A stretch of 64,000 bases of DNA from Flavobacteriaceae bacterium (GCA_018401115.1 JAGYKX010000008.1:152342-216341); one strand, 5' to 3'. Positions 26,303 to 37,180 are shown, counted from the stretch's first letter. The notes: generated by a model not told the origin, from the sequence alone. Numbers and translations are program-made.

Positions 26303-27256
26303 TTAAAACACCTCAGCAGCTATGGCTTCTATATTACTGGATTTACCCATGGAATAATAATGCAAAACGGGTACGCCGGCAGCCATGAGCTCTTTAGACT
26401 GCGCAATGGCCCACTCAATTCCTACCTGTCTTACGGCGGCTTTGTCTTTTGCGTCAGAGACTGCGTCTATGAGGTCCTGAGGCAAGTCTAGACTGAATAC
26501 CTGAGGTAAAAGTTGCAGGTGTTTTTCTACTGCAATGGGTTTAATACCCGGAATAATAGGTACATGTATACCCATTTCTTTAGCGGCTGCTACAAACTCA
26601 AAGTACTTTTGGTTGTCAAAAAACATTTGGGTTACTACGTAGTCTGCGCCTGCGTCTACCTTCTCTTTAAGCCTTTTGAGGTCTTGTTGTAAGGAAGGTG
26701 CTTCCATGTGTTTCTCTGGATACCCAGCTACACCAATACAAAAGGAGCTCGAATGGGCGCTTTCAATTTCTTCATGCAGGTACTTTCCAGCACCCAAGTC
26801 TTTTATTTGCCCCACTAGGTCCTTTGCATAAGTATGCCCCCCAGGAGTGGCTTCAAAATAACGTTGGCCGGCCATGGCATCGCCCCTTAGGGCCATGACA
26901 TTTTCTATCCCTAAATACTGACAGTCTACTAATAAGTATTCGGTCTCTTCTTTGGTGAAACCACCGCAGAGTACATGAGGAACTGTGTCTACCCCATACT
27001 TATGCTTTATGGAAGCGCAAATACCAACGGTACCTGGTCTCATTCTGGTAAGCTTTTTCTCCAACAGACCTTCTTTCTTTAAATAGACAAATTCCTCCCT
27101 AGAGGTGGTCACATCTATAAAGGGGGGATTAAAGGCCATCAGTGGGTCTATATTGTTGTAAAGCTCCTGAATATTCCCGCCTTTAACGGGTGGGACTATT
27201 TCAAAGGAAAATAAGGTGTTCCCTTTTGCGGCTGCTATGTGCTGGGTAATCTTCAT
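26303..27256 (-). CDS. metF: 5,10-methylenetetrahydrofolate reductase
   Basis: I take the ATG at 27256 (MKITQHIAAAKGNTLFSFEIVPP); a longer reading would overlap the end of metH. The product is 317 residues, a standard flavin-dependent TIM barrel, with FEIVPP, the DVTTSREEFVY turn, NVMALRGDA and TQMFFDN motifs. It makes the 5-methyl-THF used by MetH, whose gene ends 2 bases upstream. It is the last gene of the SAM-I-controlled operon. Confidence 0.95.
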   Translation of the reverse strand: MKITQHIAAAKGNTLFSFEIVPPVKGGNIQELYNNIDPLMAFNPPFIDVTTSREEFVYLKKEGLLEKKLTRMRPGTVGICASIKHKYGVDTVPHVLCGGFTKEETEYLLVDCQYLGIENVMALRGDAMAGQRYFEATPGGHTYAKDLVGQIKDLGAGKYLHEEIESAHSSSFCIGVAGYPEKHMEAPSLQQDLKRLKEKVDAGADYVVTQMFFDNQKYFEFVAAAKEMGIHVPIIPGIKPIAVEKHLQLLPQVFSLDLPQDLIDAVSDAKDKAAVRQVGIEWAIAQSKELMAAGVPVLHYYSMGKSSNIEAIAAEVF

Positions 27257-27258
27257 AT

Positions 27259-30200
27259 TTATATGTCTGCTAAATTTGGGGCCAACCACTTCTTGGCAGT
27301 GGCTACAGGAATATCTTTTCTAAAGGCAAAATCTTCCAATTGGTCTTGGGTAATCTTACCTACACCAAAGTATTTGGCTTCTGGGTGGGCAAAATAATAC
27401 CCTGATACAGAGGCTGCTGGCCACATTGCCAAACTCTCCGTTAGACTAACACCTATCTTTTCTTCTACCTCTAGTAGTTTCCAAAGCGTGATTTTCTCTA
27501 AATGATCCGGACAGGCCGGGTATCCTGGGGCTGGTCTGATCCCTTTATACTCCTCTGCTATCAATGCCTCTGGATCTAGAGATTCTTGTGCGGCATACCC
27601 CCAATGTGACTTTCTAACTTCTCCATGTAAGTATTCTGCAAAGGCCTCTGCTAGTCTATCTGCCAAGGCTTTTACCATGATGGAGTTAAAGTCATCTAAA
27701 GCAGCCTGATAGGTCAAAGCCATTTCTTCTGATCCAAAACCTGCGGTCACACAAAAGGCCCCCATATGGTCTTGAACGCCGTCACTAAGAGGGGCTATAT
27801 AATCTGAAAGGGCTCTGTGTGCCACCCCTTCTTTTTTCTTGATTTGCTGTCTAAGGGTCCTGAAAATATAAGTAGTATTGGTGTCTTTTTGAACGGAAAT
27901 GTCGTCTGAGCCAGAACGTTCCGCAAGAAATAATCCAAACACCGCTTTTGCCGTAAATTTCTCTTCTGAGATAATTTTTTCCAACATGGCTTGGGCTTCT
28001 TCAAAAAGACTACTTGCCTGTTCTCCCACCACAGCATCTGTTAGAATGTCTGGGAAACGTCCGTGTAACTCCCAACTTCTAAAAAATGGAGTCCAATCTA
28101 TAAAAGGCACTAAGGCCCTTAAATCTTGCTTTTCAATGACTTGAATACCCAATTGATTGGGCGCTGGAGCAAGGTCCTTTTTAAAATTCAATTTAAGGGC
28201 GTTCTCTCTTGCCTGTGCTAGAGACACATATTCTTTGGTTTTAGACCTGTTTAGGAATTGATCTCTAAACTGATCATAGTCTTGTTTTAGTTTGGCTTTA
28301 TAAGAAGCTGAAGTATCTGGTTGCAACAAATCTCCCACTACGGTCACCGCCCTTGAGGCGTCATTGACATGCACTACCGTTTGCCCGTACTGAGGCGCAA
28401 TTTTCACTGCGGTATGTGCTTTGGAAGTGGTGGCACCACCAATAAGTAATGGCATGGTAAAGCCTTCACGTTGCATGGCTTCTGCCAAGAAAACCATCTC
28501 ATCTAAAGAAGGGGTAATGAGCCCGCTGAGTCCTATGGCGTCTACTTGGTGCTCTTTAGCCGCGGCAATAATTTTATCTGGTGGCACCATTACCCCCAAA
28601 TCTATGATCTCATAATTATTACAAGCCAATACCACACTCACAATATTTTTTCCAATATCATGCACATCTCCTTTCACGGTGGCCATGAGTATTTTTCCAG
28701 CAGATTGTGAGGCCGTAGCGTCATAATCTACTTGTAGTTTTTTAGCTTCTTCTATATAAGGCAGCAAATAAGCGACTGCTTTTTTCATGACCCTGGCAGA
28801 TTTCACTACCTGTGGCAAGAACATTTTTCCACTACCAAAAAGATCACCTACTACATTCATTCCTGTCATTAAATGCCCCTCTATAACTTGAATAGGTGCA
28901 GAAACAGTATTTCTAGCTGCTTCTACATCTTCAATAATATAGGTGTCTAAGCCTTTTACAAGTGCTCTGGTAATTCTGTTCTGAAGGGGTTCTTCTCTCC
29001 AGGAGAGATCTACCTTGCTTTCTTTTTTGGTGCCTACAAATCCTTCTGCAAAATCCAACAAGCGTTCGGTAGCGTCTGCTCTTCTATTGAGAATCACATC
29101 TTCTACATGCTCTAAAAGCTCTTTTGGAATGTCTGAATACACCTCCAACATTGCAGGATTTACAATTCCCATATTCATCCCTGCCTTAACAGCATGGTAC
29201 AAAAATACAGAGTGCATGGCTTCCCGCACTGGATTGTTTCCTCTAAAGCTAAAAGACACATTACTCACCCCGCCACTTACGGACACCCCGGGAAGGTTTT
29301 CTCTAACCCATTGGGTCGCTTTAATAAAATCTATGGCATTTAATTTATGCTCGTCCATCCCTGTTGCTACAGGAAATATATTTAAATCGAAAATAATATC
29401 TTGGGCAGGGAAATCTATGCGTTCTACCAATAAGTCATAAGACCGCTTGGCAATTTCAATCCTACGTTCGTAATTGTCTGCCTGCCCTACCTCATCAAAA
29501 GCCATAATAATCACGGCAGCCCCATAATTTTTAATTTTGAGAGCCTGCTCTAAAAAGAGGGCTTCTCCTTCTTTTAAAGAGATAGAGTTTACCACACATT
29601 TTCCTTGCACTACGCGGAGTCCTGCTTCTATAATAGGCCACTTAGAACTATCTATCATAATAGGCACTCTGGAAATATCTGGCTCAGCAACTACTAAATT
29701 TAAGAAATTAACCATGGCTTCCTCTCCGTCTATGAGACCGTCATCCATATTAATATCTATGATTTGAGCCCCGTTTTCTACCTGCTCTCTGGCTACTGCC
29801 AGGGCCTGGTCGTAAGATTCCTCCTTAATGAGTCTCAGGAACATCTTAGAGCCTGCCACATTGGTGCGCTCCCCTATATTGACAAAATTTAAATCTGGAG
29901 TGAGCACCAAAGGCTCTAATCCAGACAACTGCATAGGCCCCATTTGCTTTGGGCTGATTTTTCTGGGAGACGCTTTGGCGGCTATAGCGGCTATGGCTTC
30001 TATATGTGCTGGCCTTGTTCCACAACAACCCCCTACAATATTCACCAATCCTAAATCTACATATTCTTGAATTTGAGCAGCCATTTCAGCGGCACTTTCA
30101 TCATAGCCCCCAAAAGCGTTTGGCAATCCTGCATTCGGGTGTGTAGAAATCCCAAATGGGGCTTTTTTAGCCAATACTTCTAAATGAGGCAATAGAGCCT

Positions 30201-30972
30201 TTGCCCCCAAAGCACAATTAAAACCAACAGACAAAAGATCTGAATGTGATATGGAAATTAAAAATGCTTCTGCTGTTTGCCCAGAAAGGGTTCTTCCTGA
30301 GGCATCTGTTATAGTACCACTCACCATGACTGGGGTGGCTATATTTCTCTCTGCTTTTACCTCATCAATAGCGTATAATGCTGCTTTTGCATTCAAGGTG
30401 TCAAAAACCGTTTCTACCAATAAAATATCTACCCCTGCATCTAATAAGGCTTCTACTTGCTGCCTATAGGCAATTCTCAGGTCTTCAAAACTAACGGCTC
30501 TGTATCCTGGATTGTTTACATCTGGAGACAGGCTAGCGGTTCTGTTGGTAGGGCCTATACTTCCTGCCACATACCTGGGCTTAGAAGGATCCAAAAGGGT
30601 GTATTTTTCTGCTGCTTTTAAAGCAATTTTAGTGGCCTCGTAATTGAGCTCATATACTAAATCTTCCATGTAATAATCTGCCATAGCAATGGTAGTGCAT
30701 GAGAAGGTATTGGTTTCTATAATATCTGCACCCGCCGCTAAATACTTTTCATGAATGGTTTGGATGGCCTCTGGCTGGGTAAGGGTGAGTAAGTCGTTAT
30801 TTCCCTGAAGCGGATGCTGGTATGTGGCAAACCTACTCCCTCTGTAATCTTCTTCAGAAAATTTATACTCCTGAATCATGGTACCCATAGCACCATCCAG
30901 TACCAAAACCTTTTCTTTAACAAGGTCTTTTACTAATGGCTTATCTAGGGTATATTGGGGTGTGTTACTCAA
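27259..30972 (-). CDS. metH: Cobalamin-dependent methionine synthase, full length
   Basis: At 1237 residues all four modules are on one chain. The homocysteine-binding barrel runs to about residue 330, with DGAMGTMIQ and the zinc cysteines in [11 protein letters not shown]. The methyl-THF (pterin) barrel has [13 protein letters not shown]. The cobalamin cap and Rossmann domain include [12 protein letters not shown], where the His near residue 760 is the cobalt ligand. The C-terminal activation domain reads AGFGSEEM and [10 protein letters not shown]. It methylates homocysteine to methionine. Upstream is a 12-base gap to the sulfhydrylase-type gene. No B12 riboswitch is present; control appears to be by the SAM-I element. 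Confidence 0.97.
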   Translation of the reverse strand: MSNTPQYTLDKPLVKDLVKEKVLVLDGAMGTMIQEYKFSEEDYRGSRFATYQHPLQGNNDLLTLTQPEAIQTIHEKYLAAGADIIETNTFSCTTIAMADYYMEDLVYELNYEATKIALKAAEKYTLLDPSKPRYVAGSIGPTNRTASLSPDVNNPGYRAVSFEDLRIAYRQQVEALLDAGVDILLVETVFDTLNAKAALYAIDEVKAERNIATPVMVSGTITDASGRTLSGQTAEAFLISISHSDLLSVGFNCALGAKALLPHLEVLAKKAPFGISTHPNAGLPNAFGGYDESAAEMAAQIQEYVDLGLVNIVGGCCGTRPAHIEAIAAIAAKASPRKISPKQMGPMQLSGLEPLVLTPDLNFVNIGERTNVAGSKMFLRLIKEESYDQALAVAREQVENGAQIIDINMDDGLIDGEEAMVNFLNLVVAEPDISRVPIMIDSSKWPIIEAGLRVVQGKCVVNSISLKEGEALFLEQALKIKNYGAAVIIMAFDEVGQADNYERRIEIAKRSYDLLVERIDFPAQDIIFDLNIFPVATGMDEHKLNAIDFIKATQWVRENLPGVSVSGGVSNVSFSFRGNNPVREAMHSVFLYHAVKAGMNMGIVNPAMLEVYSDIPKELLEHVEDVILNRRADATERLLDFAEGFVGTKKESKVDLSWREEPLQNRITRALVKGLDTYIIEDVEAARNTVSAPIQVIEGHLMTGMNVVGDLFGSGKMFLPQVVKSARVMKKAVAYLLPYIEEAKKLQVDYDATASQSAGKILMATVKGDVHDIGKNIVSVVLACNNYEIIDLGVMVPPDKIIAAAKEHQVDAIGLSGLITPSLDEMVFLAEAMQREGFTMPLLIGGATTSKAHTAVKIAPQYGQTVVHVNDASRAVTVVGDLLQPDTSASYKAKLKQDYDQFRDQFLNRSKTKEYVSLAQARENALKLNFKKDLAPAPNQLGIQVIEKQDLRALVPFIDWTPFFRSWELHGRFPDILTDAVVGEQASSLFEEAQAMLEKIISEEKFTAKAVFGLFLAERSGSDDISVQKDTNTTYIFRTLRQQIKKKEGVAHRALSDYIAPLSDGVQDHMGAFCVTAGFGSEEMALTYQAALDDFNSIMVKALADRLAEAFAEYLHGEVRKSHWGYAAQESLDPEALIAEEYKGIRPAPGYPACPDHLEKITLWKLLEVEEKIGVSLTESLAMWPAASVSGYYFAHPEAKYFGVGKITQDQLEDFAFRKDIPVATAKKWLAPNLADI

Positions 30973-30984
30973 AATAATATATTT

Positions 30985-32166
30985 TTAAAGGGTCGCTTTT
31001 TCAATGGCTTGTGATACGTCTTTGATAATGTCTGCTATATTTTCTAATCCTACAGACACCCTAATCAGACCATCTGTAATACCGGATTCTAACCTATCTT
31101 CTGGAGATAATTTGGCATGTGTGGTGCTAGCTGGATGGGTTACTATACTTCTGGAATCTCCCAGGTTTGCAGAGAGCGATAGCATTTGAATACTATTAAA
31201 GAATTTCTTTCCAGTGTCTAAACCACCTTCTAATTCAAAAGCCACTACAGCGCCACCGGCCCTCATTTGCTTTTTAGCCACCTCATATTTAGGATGAGAC
31301 TTCAAGAAAGGATACTTGACCATTTTTACCGAATCGTGGGCTTCTAAAAACTGCGCCAAACCTAGGGCATTATCGCAATGACGGTCTACTCTTACCGCCA
31401 AAGTTTCCAAACTTTTAGAAAGTATCCAAGCATTAAAAGGAGACATGGCTGGTCCTGATATTCTTGAAAATCTATAAATTTTATCTATTAAAGCTTCTTC
31501 CCCTACGGTAATTCCTCCAAGTACCCTTCCTTGGCCATCTATGAGTTTGGTAGCAGAATGCACCACCAAATGAGCTCCAAAAGAAATGGGTTGTTGTAAA
31601 TATGGAGAAGCAAAACAATTGTCTACAATTAAAATAAGGCTGTGTTTCTTGGCTATATCACCAATCATTTGAAGGTCTAAAATATCTACGCCTGGATTGG
31701 TAGGAGACTCTACATAGATCACTTTTGTATTGGGCTTAATTAAAGCCTCTATGGCTGCAGCAGAATCATTTATATTGAAGAGATCTGTGCTTATTTGCCA
31801 TTTTGGAAAGAAATTCTGGTATAAGCTCATTGTAGAACCAAACACACTACTACAAGACACAATATGATCTCCACTTTCTAACAACGCTGCAAAAGTACTG
31901 TATACTGCGGACATTCCAGACGCAAAAGCAAAACCCGCTTCTGCCCCTTCCATCTGACAAACTTTGCTTATTAATTCAGAAGTATTCGGATTCGCATATC
32001 TGGAGTAAATATTCCGGTCTTTCTCTTCTGCAAAGGAAGCTCGCATGTCTTCTGCGTCTTCGAAAACAAAGCTAGAGGTTAAATACAAAGGACTAGAATG
32101 CTCAAGATTCCCGCTACGGTCCATTTGCATTCTAATAGCATTGGTTTCAAATTCTCTTTCTTCCAT
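30985..32166 (-). CDS. Cys/Met metabolism PLP enzyme (MetZ/MetB-type sulfhydrylase or cystathionine synthase)
   Basis: The 393-residue fold type I PLP enzyme has SGMSAVYSTFAALLESGDH, the PLP lysine in VVHSATKLIDGQGRVLGG, and ESPTNPGVDILDL. Its closest look is to O-succinylhomoserine sulfhydrylase/cystathionine gamma-synthase proteins of Bacteroidota. Whether it uses sulfide or cysteine with an acylated homoserine cannot be read by eye. It is encoded between the homoserine-forming fusion and metH, which fits homocysteine production. It differs from the second family member encoded at the head of the operon. Confidence 0.88.
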   Translation of the reverse strand: MEEREFETNAIRMQMDRSGNLEHSSPLYLTSSFVFEDAEDMRASFAEEKDRNIYSRYANPNTSELISKVCQMEGAEAGFAFASGMSAVYSTFAALLESGDHIVSCSSVFGSTMSLYQNFFPKWQISTDLFNINDSAAAIEALIKPNTKVIYVESPTNPGVDILDLQMIGDIAKKHSLILIVDNCFASPYLQQPISFGAHLVVHSATKLIDGQGRVLGGITVGEEALIDKIYRFSRISGPAMSPFNAWILSKSLETLAVRVDRHCDNALGLAQFLEAHDSVKMVKYPFLKSHPKYEVAKKQMRAGGAVVAFELEGGLDTGKKFFNSIQMLSLSANLGDSRSIVTHPASTTHAKLSPEDRLESGITDGLIRVSVGLENIADIIKDVSQAIEKATL

Positions 32167-32212
32167 ATATATCTATTCAACTAATTTCCCTACTTGAGCA
32201 CCTGCACCACGG

Positions 32213-35200
32213 TTAATTCTTCTCCACAATTCTTAAAATGTCTCCAAAGACTCCTCTTGCGGTGACTGTGGCACCTGCACCGGCGCCTTGAATAACAATA
32301 GGCTGGTCTCCATAAGATTCTGTATATATTTCAATAATAGAATCTGCCCCTTTTACCTGACCTAAGGGGCTTTGTTTGGGCACTTTACAAAGTCCCGCAC
32401 TGAGTTGACCTTTCTCTTTTTGCAAATCGCCCCCTAAAACCCCTACATATCTCAGGACCTCATCTGGAGCTAAGCCTGCTTTAATCTCTGCAAATATAGG
32501 ATCTAATTTAGACATTTGTGCTAAGAATTCAGGGGCATCTAGTGCCTGTAATCCTTCTGGGATTAAATTTTCAATCACCCCCTCTGAAAATTCATTCTTT
32601 AAATCTAACTCTCTCGCCAAAATAAGTAGTTTCCTACCCACATCGTTTCCGTTGAGGTCTTCCCTTGGGTCAGGCTCCGTATAGCCATTATTCAAAGCCT
32701 CTTGTACGACTTGTGAAAAAGGGATTACTGCTGTTGAAAAAGTGTTGAATATATAGCTCAACGAGCCTGAGAATACCCCTCTAATCTGAGTGATGTTTTC
32801 TCCAGAAAGATGGAGTAATTTAATGGTGTCTATCAGGGGTAGTCCAGCACCTACATTGGTCTCATATAAGTATTGCTTTTGATACTCTCCTAGGGTTTCC
32901 CTCAGGGATTTGTATTGATTAAACGGTAAGGTATTGGCAATTTTATTAGAAGAAACCAGGTCAAACCCATGACGGACAAAGCCTTCGTAATGCTTCACAA
33001 AAAGGGAGCTTGCCGTATTGTCTACCAGTATTAAATTTTCTAAATGCTGCTCCTGGGCGTACGAAAAGAGTTTTTCAAAATGTACCGCTTCTCCTAAAGT
33101 ATTGAGGTCTGAACGCCAATCTTGTGAAGCCGTTCCAATTCCTTTTGCATTCAACAACATCTTTTTGGAATTTAAAAGGGCAAAAACCTGAAGTTTTATT
33201 CCTTTTCTCGCTTCAATCTGAGGGGCGGTCTTTAAAATTTGGTCAATGAGCGCACCGCCTACTTGCCCCACACCTACTACGGCGATATTCACTTTTTTAG
33301 GCTGTCCAAAAATCTGAGCATGCATGACGTTCAGTGACTTGTTTAGGTCTTTTTTAAGCAAGACCAAAGAAACATTTTTACCCGTGACCGTATTGTTAAA
33401 AAGCAAAGGCACTATCTGGTTTTTAATAAGCGCATTATAAGGTTTGTGAAAAGAGCTCAAATCTTGGCCAACAATAGAAATAACAGAGACCTGATCTACT
33501 GCATATATTCTATTGACATCCTGGGCATAAAAATCTTGCTCAAATTCTCGCTCTAAGGAAATAATAGCCTCGGTAGCGTCTTTTGCGGCTACCACCAAAC
33601 CAATCCCTCTTTCAGAAGAACCCTGAGAAATAATACTGACACTAATATGGGCATTCCCCAGGGTTTTAAAAATACGGGCATCTACTCCTGCTTTTCCCAA
33701 CAAACCGCGTCCTTCTATGTTAATAAGGGTCACATCTGCTATCACTGAGAGGGATTTAATACCCGCCTCAGTGGGTGTGGCACTAATGAGCGTCCCTTCG
33801 TTGTCTGCCTTAAAGGTGTTTAAAATTCTAAGGGGAATGTTTTTTTCAATGAGTGGAATAATGGTTTTAGCGTGTAGTATGGTAGCCCCAAAATTAGCCA
33901 ACTCATTGGCCTCGCTATAAGACAAAGCGGCAATTTTTTCTGCTTCTGGCACCAAGTTAGGGTCTGCGGTGTAAATCCCGTCTACATGGGTGAAGTTCTG
34001 AAGCTCTCCAGCGTCTAAAAAACTTGCGATTAGGGCAGCTGAATAATTACTCCCATTACGCCCTAGCGTAGTGGTTTCTCCTTTTTCATTAGAACCAATA
34101 AAACCTGTAAAAACGGGAATATTCTGAGGGGCTAATGCCTCATAAGCCCCTAAGACGGCTTTTTTTGACAGGGCTTCTTTTACAGATGCATTTCCAAAGT
34201 CACTATTGGTTTTAATCAATGCCCTCGTATCTAAAAGTTGTGCGTCTATTCCTTGCTGTGAAAGTAAATAAACCAGTGTTTTTGCAGCGAGTAATTCTCC
34301 AAAAGACAAGACTTGGTCTTTGGTCTTTTCACTGTAATCTTTAATGAGGGTTACCCCAGCTAAAATCTGACTCAGTTGTTCAAATTCATGGGCTAAAATA
34401 GGCTCCTTTAATGGTGTGGTTTGTTGGGCTTTGAAAAAGTCTAGGGTAGGATGGTAGTCCTGGCCTTGGGACGCAAGTTCCAACAAACGCTCTAATTGGT
34501 CAGTAGCATTGTCTCTGGCAGAAACCACCAAGGCTATGGGTTGCTGGGATGCTATTTTAGCAGCTACAATCTCAATGACTTTAGAAAGGCCCTCTCCATT
34601 GGCCAATGAAGTGCCTCCAAACTTTAATACCTGTACCTTGGCTGCCGCTGCTTGAGGTTTAAAAATACCTGCCAAAAGGACCTCTAACTGCTCAAATTCT
34701 AGCAAAAAGGCATCGTGGCCATGCACAGAAGTAATTTCTCCATAGGTCACATTGGACTGAGATTGTGCCAGCTGCTTAAACGTTTCTTTATTTTCAGTAG
34801 CCGTAAAAAACAAATCTGAGTCTACCCCTATAATGTGAATATGAGTGTCACTCTCTTGTAATTTTCTAAAAGCCTCCGGGCCATTTTTGGTAATGTCTAT
34901 GGATCGCAACAGCTGATTCACCAATTTATACGCAGACAACTGAAACCTAGACTGCAATTTTTCTCCATGGTGGGTAAGCCAACTCTCTACATTGAATACC
35001 TGAAGGGCTTCATTGGTGCTTCTATTAAAGCGCTGGTTAAAAGATTCAGGAGTCCTGTAACACAACATAGCGTGCATGCGCGCGTCGTGAACTGGTTGCT
35101 TGGAATTTAATAAAAATTGTTCCTGTATTTGACAATTGGCAATGAGCCAATCGGTAGATTTCCAATCTGAGGCTACTGGAATTAAGTGCGACGTAATCTC

Positions 35201-35605
35201 TGGACTTAAAGCCGCCATTTCCCAGGCAATTCCACCCCCGAGAGACCCACCAATAATCGCGTAAAGCTTTGAAACTCCTAAAGCTTCCAAGCCCAATAAA
35301 AATAACTGCGCCATGTCTTTGGCTACAAATTGTTTGTACGCATCTATCACAAAACCGTCGTATCCATTGCCTGGAATATTAAAAGCCAAGACTGCATACC
35401 GATTGGTGTCAATACATTTTTCGGGACCAATCAAGGCAGACCACCAACCGTCCTCTCCCGCCACATTGGAGTTTCCTGTAAGGGCATGGTTCACTAAAAC
35501 AACTGGAGCCTGGTTCAAAGGAAGACCAAAGTGCTCATAGCTCAAGGAAATATCTTGTGTATGATCCGACTGTGTTTTAAAGGCTTTAATAGCGAGCTTT
35601 TTCAT
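32213..35605 (-). CDS. Trifunctional fusion: homoserine O-acetyltransferase-like / aspartate kinase / homoserine dehydrogenase
   Basis: One uninterrupted 1130-residue chain contains three enzymes. Residues 1 to about 320 are a MetX-like alpha/beta hydrolase: VNHALTG oxyanion region, GGSLGG elbow with Ser121, Asp near 264 in GVDSDLF and His297 in VHGHDAF. Residues about 325-770 are aspartate kinase, with LKFGGTS (328-333), GRNGSNYSAALIA and two ACT-type regulatory repeats (for example ISVSIISQGSSERG). Residues about 771-1130 are homoserine dehydrogenase, with IAVVGVGQVGGALI and NGYTEPDPREDLNGNDVGRKL. No stop or frameshift separates the parts. The enzyme would cover three of the four steps from aspartate to O-acetylhomoserine (aspartate semialdehyde dehydrogenase is absent) and feed the neighbouring sulfhydrylases. 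Confidence 0.93.
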   Translation of the reverse strand: MKKLAIKAFKTQSDHTQDISLSYEHFGLPLNQAPVVLVNHALTGNSNVAGEDGWWSALIGPEKCIDTNRYAVLAFNIPGNGYDGFVIDAYKQFVAKDMAQLFLLGLEALGVSKLYAIIGGSLGGGIAWEMAALSPEITSHLIPVASDWKSTDWLIANCQIQEQFLLNSKQPVHDARMHAMLCYRTPESFNQRFNRSTNEALQVFNVESWLTHHGEKLQSRFQLSAYKLVNQLLRSIDITKNGPEAFRKLQESDTHIHIIGVDSDLFFTATENKETFKQLAQSQSNVTYGEITSVHGHDAFLLEFEQLEVLLAGIFKPQAAAAKVQVLKFGGTSLANGEGLSKVIEIVAAKIASQQPIALVVSARDNATDQLERLLELASQGQDYHPTLDFFKAQQTTPLKEPILAHEFEQLSQILAGVTLIKDYSEKTKDQVLSFGELLAAKTLVYLLSQQGIDAQLLDTRALIKTNSDFGNASVKEALSKKAVLGAYEALAPQNIPVFTGFIGSNEKGETTTLGRNGSNYSAALIASFLDAGELQNFTHVDGIYTADPNLVPEAEKIAALSYSEANELANFGATILHAKTIIPLIEKNIPLRILNTFKADNEGTLISATPTEAGIKSLSVIADVTLINIEGRGLLGKAGVDARIFKTLGNAHISVSIISQGSSERGIGLVVAAKDATEAIISLEREFEQDFYAQDVNRIYAVDQVSVISIVGQDLSSFHKPYNALIKNQIVPLLFNNTVTGKNVSLVLLKKDLNKSLNVMHAQIFGQPKKVNIAVVGVGQVGGALIDQILKTAPQIEARKGIKLQVFALLNSKKMLLNAKGIGTASQDWRSDLNTLGEAVHFEKLFSYAQEQHLENLILVDNTASSLFVKHYEGFVRHGFDLVSSNKIANTLPFNQYKSLRETLGEYQKQYLYETNVGAGLPLIDTIKLLHLSGENITQIRGVFSGSLSYIFNTFSTAVIPFSQVVQEALNNGYTEPDPREDLNGNDVGRKLLILARELDLKNEFSEGVIENLIPEGLQALDAPEFLAQMSKLDPIFAEIKAGLAPDEVLRYVGVLGGDLQKEKGQLSAGLCKVPKQSPLGQVKGADSIIEIYTESYGDQPIVIQGAGAGATVTARGVFGDILRIVEKN

Positions 35606-35653
35606 ATAAAATAAAATAAAGTGCCTACTCTTTTAAAAGTAGGCACGTTATGG

Positions 35654-36955
35654 TTACACCAATTGGGTGGCTTTAATGGTTTCAAAAACAGCGATTAAAT
35701 CTGTCTTTAGATCTTCTATATCTTCTAATCCCACAGAGAGTCTAATTAAGTCTTCCGTTACCCCAGTGGTCAATTGAGCATCTGGAGATAATTGCTGGTG
35801 TGTGGTACTCGCAGGGTGTATGATTAGTGATTTACTGTCTCCTATGTTTGCCAATAAAGAGAATAATTTGGTTTCATTGGCTACCTTTTTAGCAGATTCA
35901 AAACCACCTTTAACCCCAAAAGTAACAATACCACTTTGTCCCTTAGGCAAATAGCTATGGGCTAATTCACGGTAGGCGCTGGAGGCCAAACCTGGGTAGT
36001 TTACCCAAGAAACCAATTCTTGCTCCTCTAACCATGAGGCTAATGCTAAGGCATTTTCTGAGTGCTTCGCAATTCTAATGGTCAAAGTTTCTAAACCTTG
36101 TAAAATCTGAAAGGCATTAAAAGGACTAATAGCCGCCCCATAATCTCTAAGACCTTCAATCCTCACTTTAGCAATAAAGGACGCTGCCCCCAAAGCCTCG
36201 TGATAAATAAGTCCGTGATAACCCGCAGAAGGTTCTGTAAATTCTGGGAATTTACCATTGCTCCAATCAAAGGTTCCAGCGTCTATAATAGCCCCACCCA
36301 AAGCGGTTCCGTTACCGTTAATGTATTTGGTGAGTGAATGAATCACAATATTAGCCCCGTGCGCAATAGGGTTTAACAGTGCTGGAGTAGCCACAGTATT
36401 ATCTACAATAAAGGGTACTTTAGCGGCTTTAGCATAAGCTGCAATAGCCTTTAAATCCAATACATCTAATTTTGGATTTCCTAAAGACTCTGCAAAGAAA
36501 GCCCTGGTGTTTTCCTGTACCGCCAACTCAAAATTGGCAGGATCTGAAGGGTCTACAAAAGTGGTTGTAATCCCCAACCTAGGCAGGGTAACGTTAAGTA
36601 AATTATAGGTCCCTCCATACAAACTACTAGAAGCCACAATATGGTCTCCAGCTTTTAAAAGTACTAATAGAGAAGTGGCAATGGCTGCGGTTCCAGAAGC
36701 AGTGACCACAGAAGCAATACCGCCTTCCAAAGCAGCCAAACGCTGCTCTAAGATATCTGTAGTAGGATTGTTGATTCTAGTGTAAATATTTCCGGGCTCT
36801 GCCAAAGAAAATAAATTGGCCGCATGCTCTGCACTGTCAAAGACATAGGCCGTACTCTGATAAATAGGCACTGCTCTAGTGCCTCCTGTTAATTTTGGAT
36901 CGTGCCCAGCATGTAATGCGTTTGTGGCAAATTGGTTGTTTTTTTCGGTACTCAT
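35654..36955 (-). CDS. metY: O-acetylhomoserine sulfhydrylase (O-acetylhomoserine aminocarboxypropyltransferase)
   Basis: The 433-residue length, with the extra loops typical of MetY, separates it from the shorter homologue downstream. It begins FATNALHAGHDPKLTGGTRAVPIYQSTAYVF and has TASGTAAIATSLLVLLKAGDH, the PLP lysine in VIHSLTKYINGNGTALGG, and the C-terminal HPASTTHQQLSPD. It would form homocysteine from O-acetylhomoserine and sulfide. It is the first gene behind the SAM-I riboswitch and directly precedes the fusion that makes its substrate. Confidence 0.92.
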   Translation of the reverse strand: MSTEKNNQFATNALHAGHDPKLTGGTRAVPIYQSTAYVFDSAEHAANLFSLAEPGNIYTRINNPTTDILEQRLAALEGGIASVVTASGTAAIATSLLVLLKAGDHIVASSSLYGGTYNLLNVTLPRLGITTTFVDPSDPANFELAVQENTRAFFAESLGNPKLDVLDLKAIAAYAKAAKVPFIVDNTVATPALLNPIAHGANIVIHSLTKYINGNGTALGGAIIDAGTFDWSNGKFPEFTEPSAGYHGLIYHEALGAASFIAKVRIEGLRDYGAAISPFNAFQILQGLETLTIRIAKHSENALALASWLEEQELVSWVNYPGLASSAYRELAHSYLPKGQSGIVTFGVKGGFESAKKVANETKLFSLLANIGDSKSLIIHPASTTHQQLSPDAQLTTGVTEDLIRLSVGLEDIEDLKTDLIAVFETIKATQLV

Positions 36956-36985
36956 GATTTTTGTTTTTAATGTTAAAAAAATAAT

Positions 36986-37025
36986 TAAAAAGCCAAACCC
37001 CCTCTAGCGGCGCCACTAGATGGGT
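36986..37025 (-). terminator. Probable expression-platform terminator of the SAM-I riboswitch
   Basis: On the minus strand ACCC-A-TCTAGTGGC pairs with GCCGCTAGA-GG-GGGT (37025 down to 36997), followed by TTTGGCTTTTT. The stem is strong, although the T-run is interrupted by GGC. It lies between the aptamer and the metY start, where a SAM-dependent terminator would be expected. A smaller stem, GCTTAC/GTAAGC (37056-37072), precedes it. Confidence 0.5.
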
Positions 37026-37078
37026 AAAAATCGAAAAAGTTATATAAGAAAGTTCGCTTACAGACGGTAAGCATTCCG

Positions 37079-37180
37079 GTTATCTATTCTCAAATGAGAT
37101 AGAATGTAGCACCTTCTTTGCATAAAACAAAGGGTTGCTAAGGCTTCACAGGGTCTAATCCCTCCACCTTTCTTGATAAC
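37079..37180 (-). promoter_or_regulatory. SAM-I (S-box) riboswitch aptamer upstream of the methionine operon
   Basis: On the minus strand the sequence holds the S-box core: TATCAAGAAAGGTGGAGGGA, then CCCTGTGAAGCCTTAGCAACC, and the later AAGGTGCTACATTC. P1 closes with GTTATC (37180-37175) against GATAAC (37084-37079). This matches the family consensus at nearly all invariant sites. In the family, SAM binding favours an OFF state. The controlled genes are metY, the MetX-AK-HSD fusion, the sulfhydrylase, metH and metF. Confidence 0.95.

Noticed and set aside
29015..29440. 141-codon plus-strand open frame opposite metH
   Set aside because: It is antisense to conserved metH sequence and its composition is that of a shadow frame.
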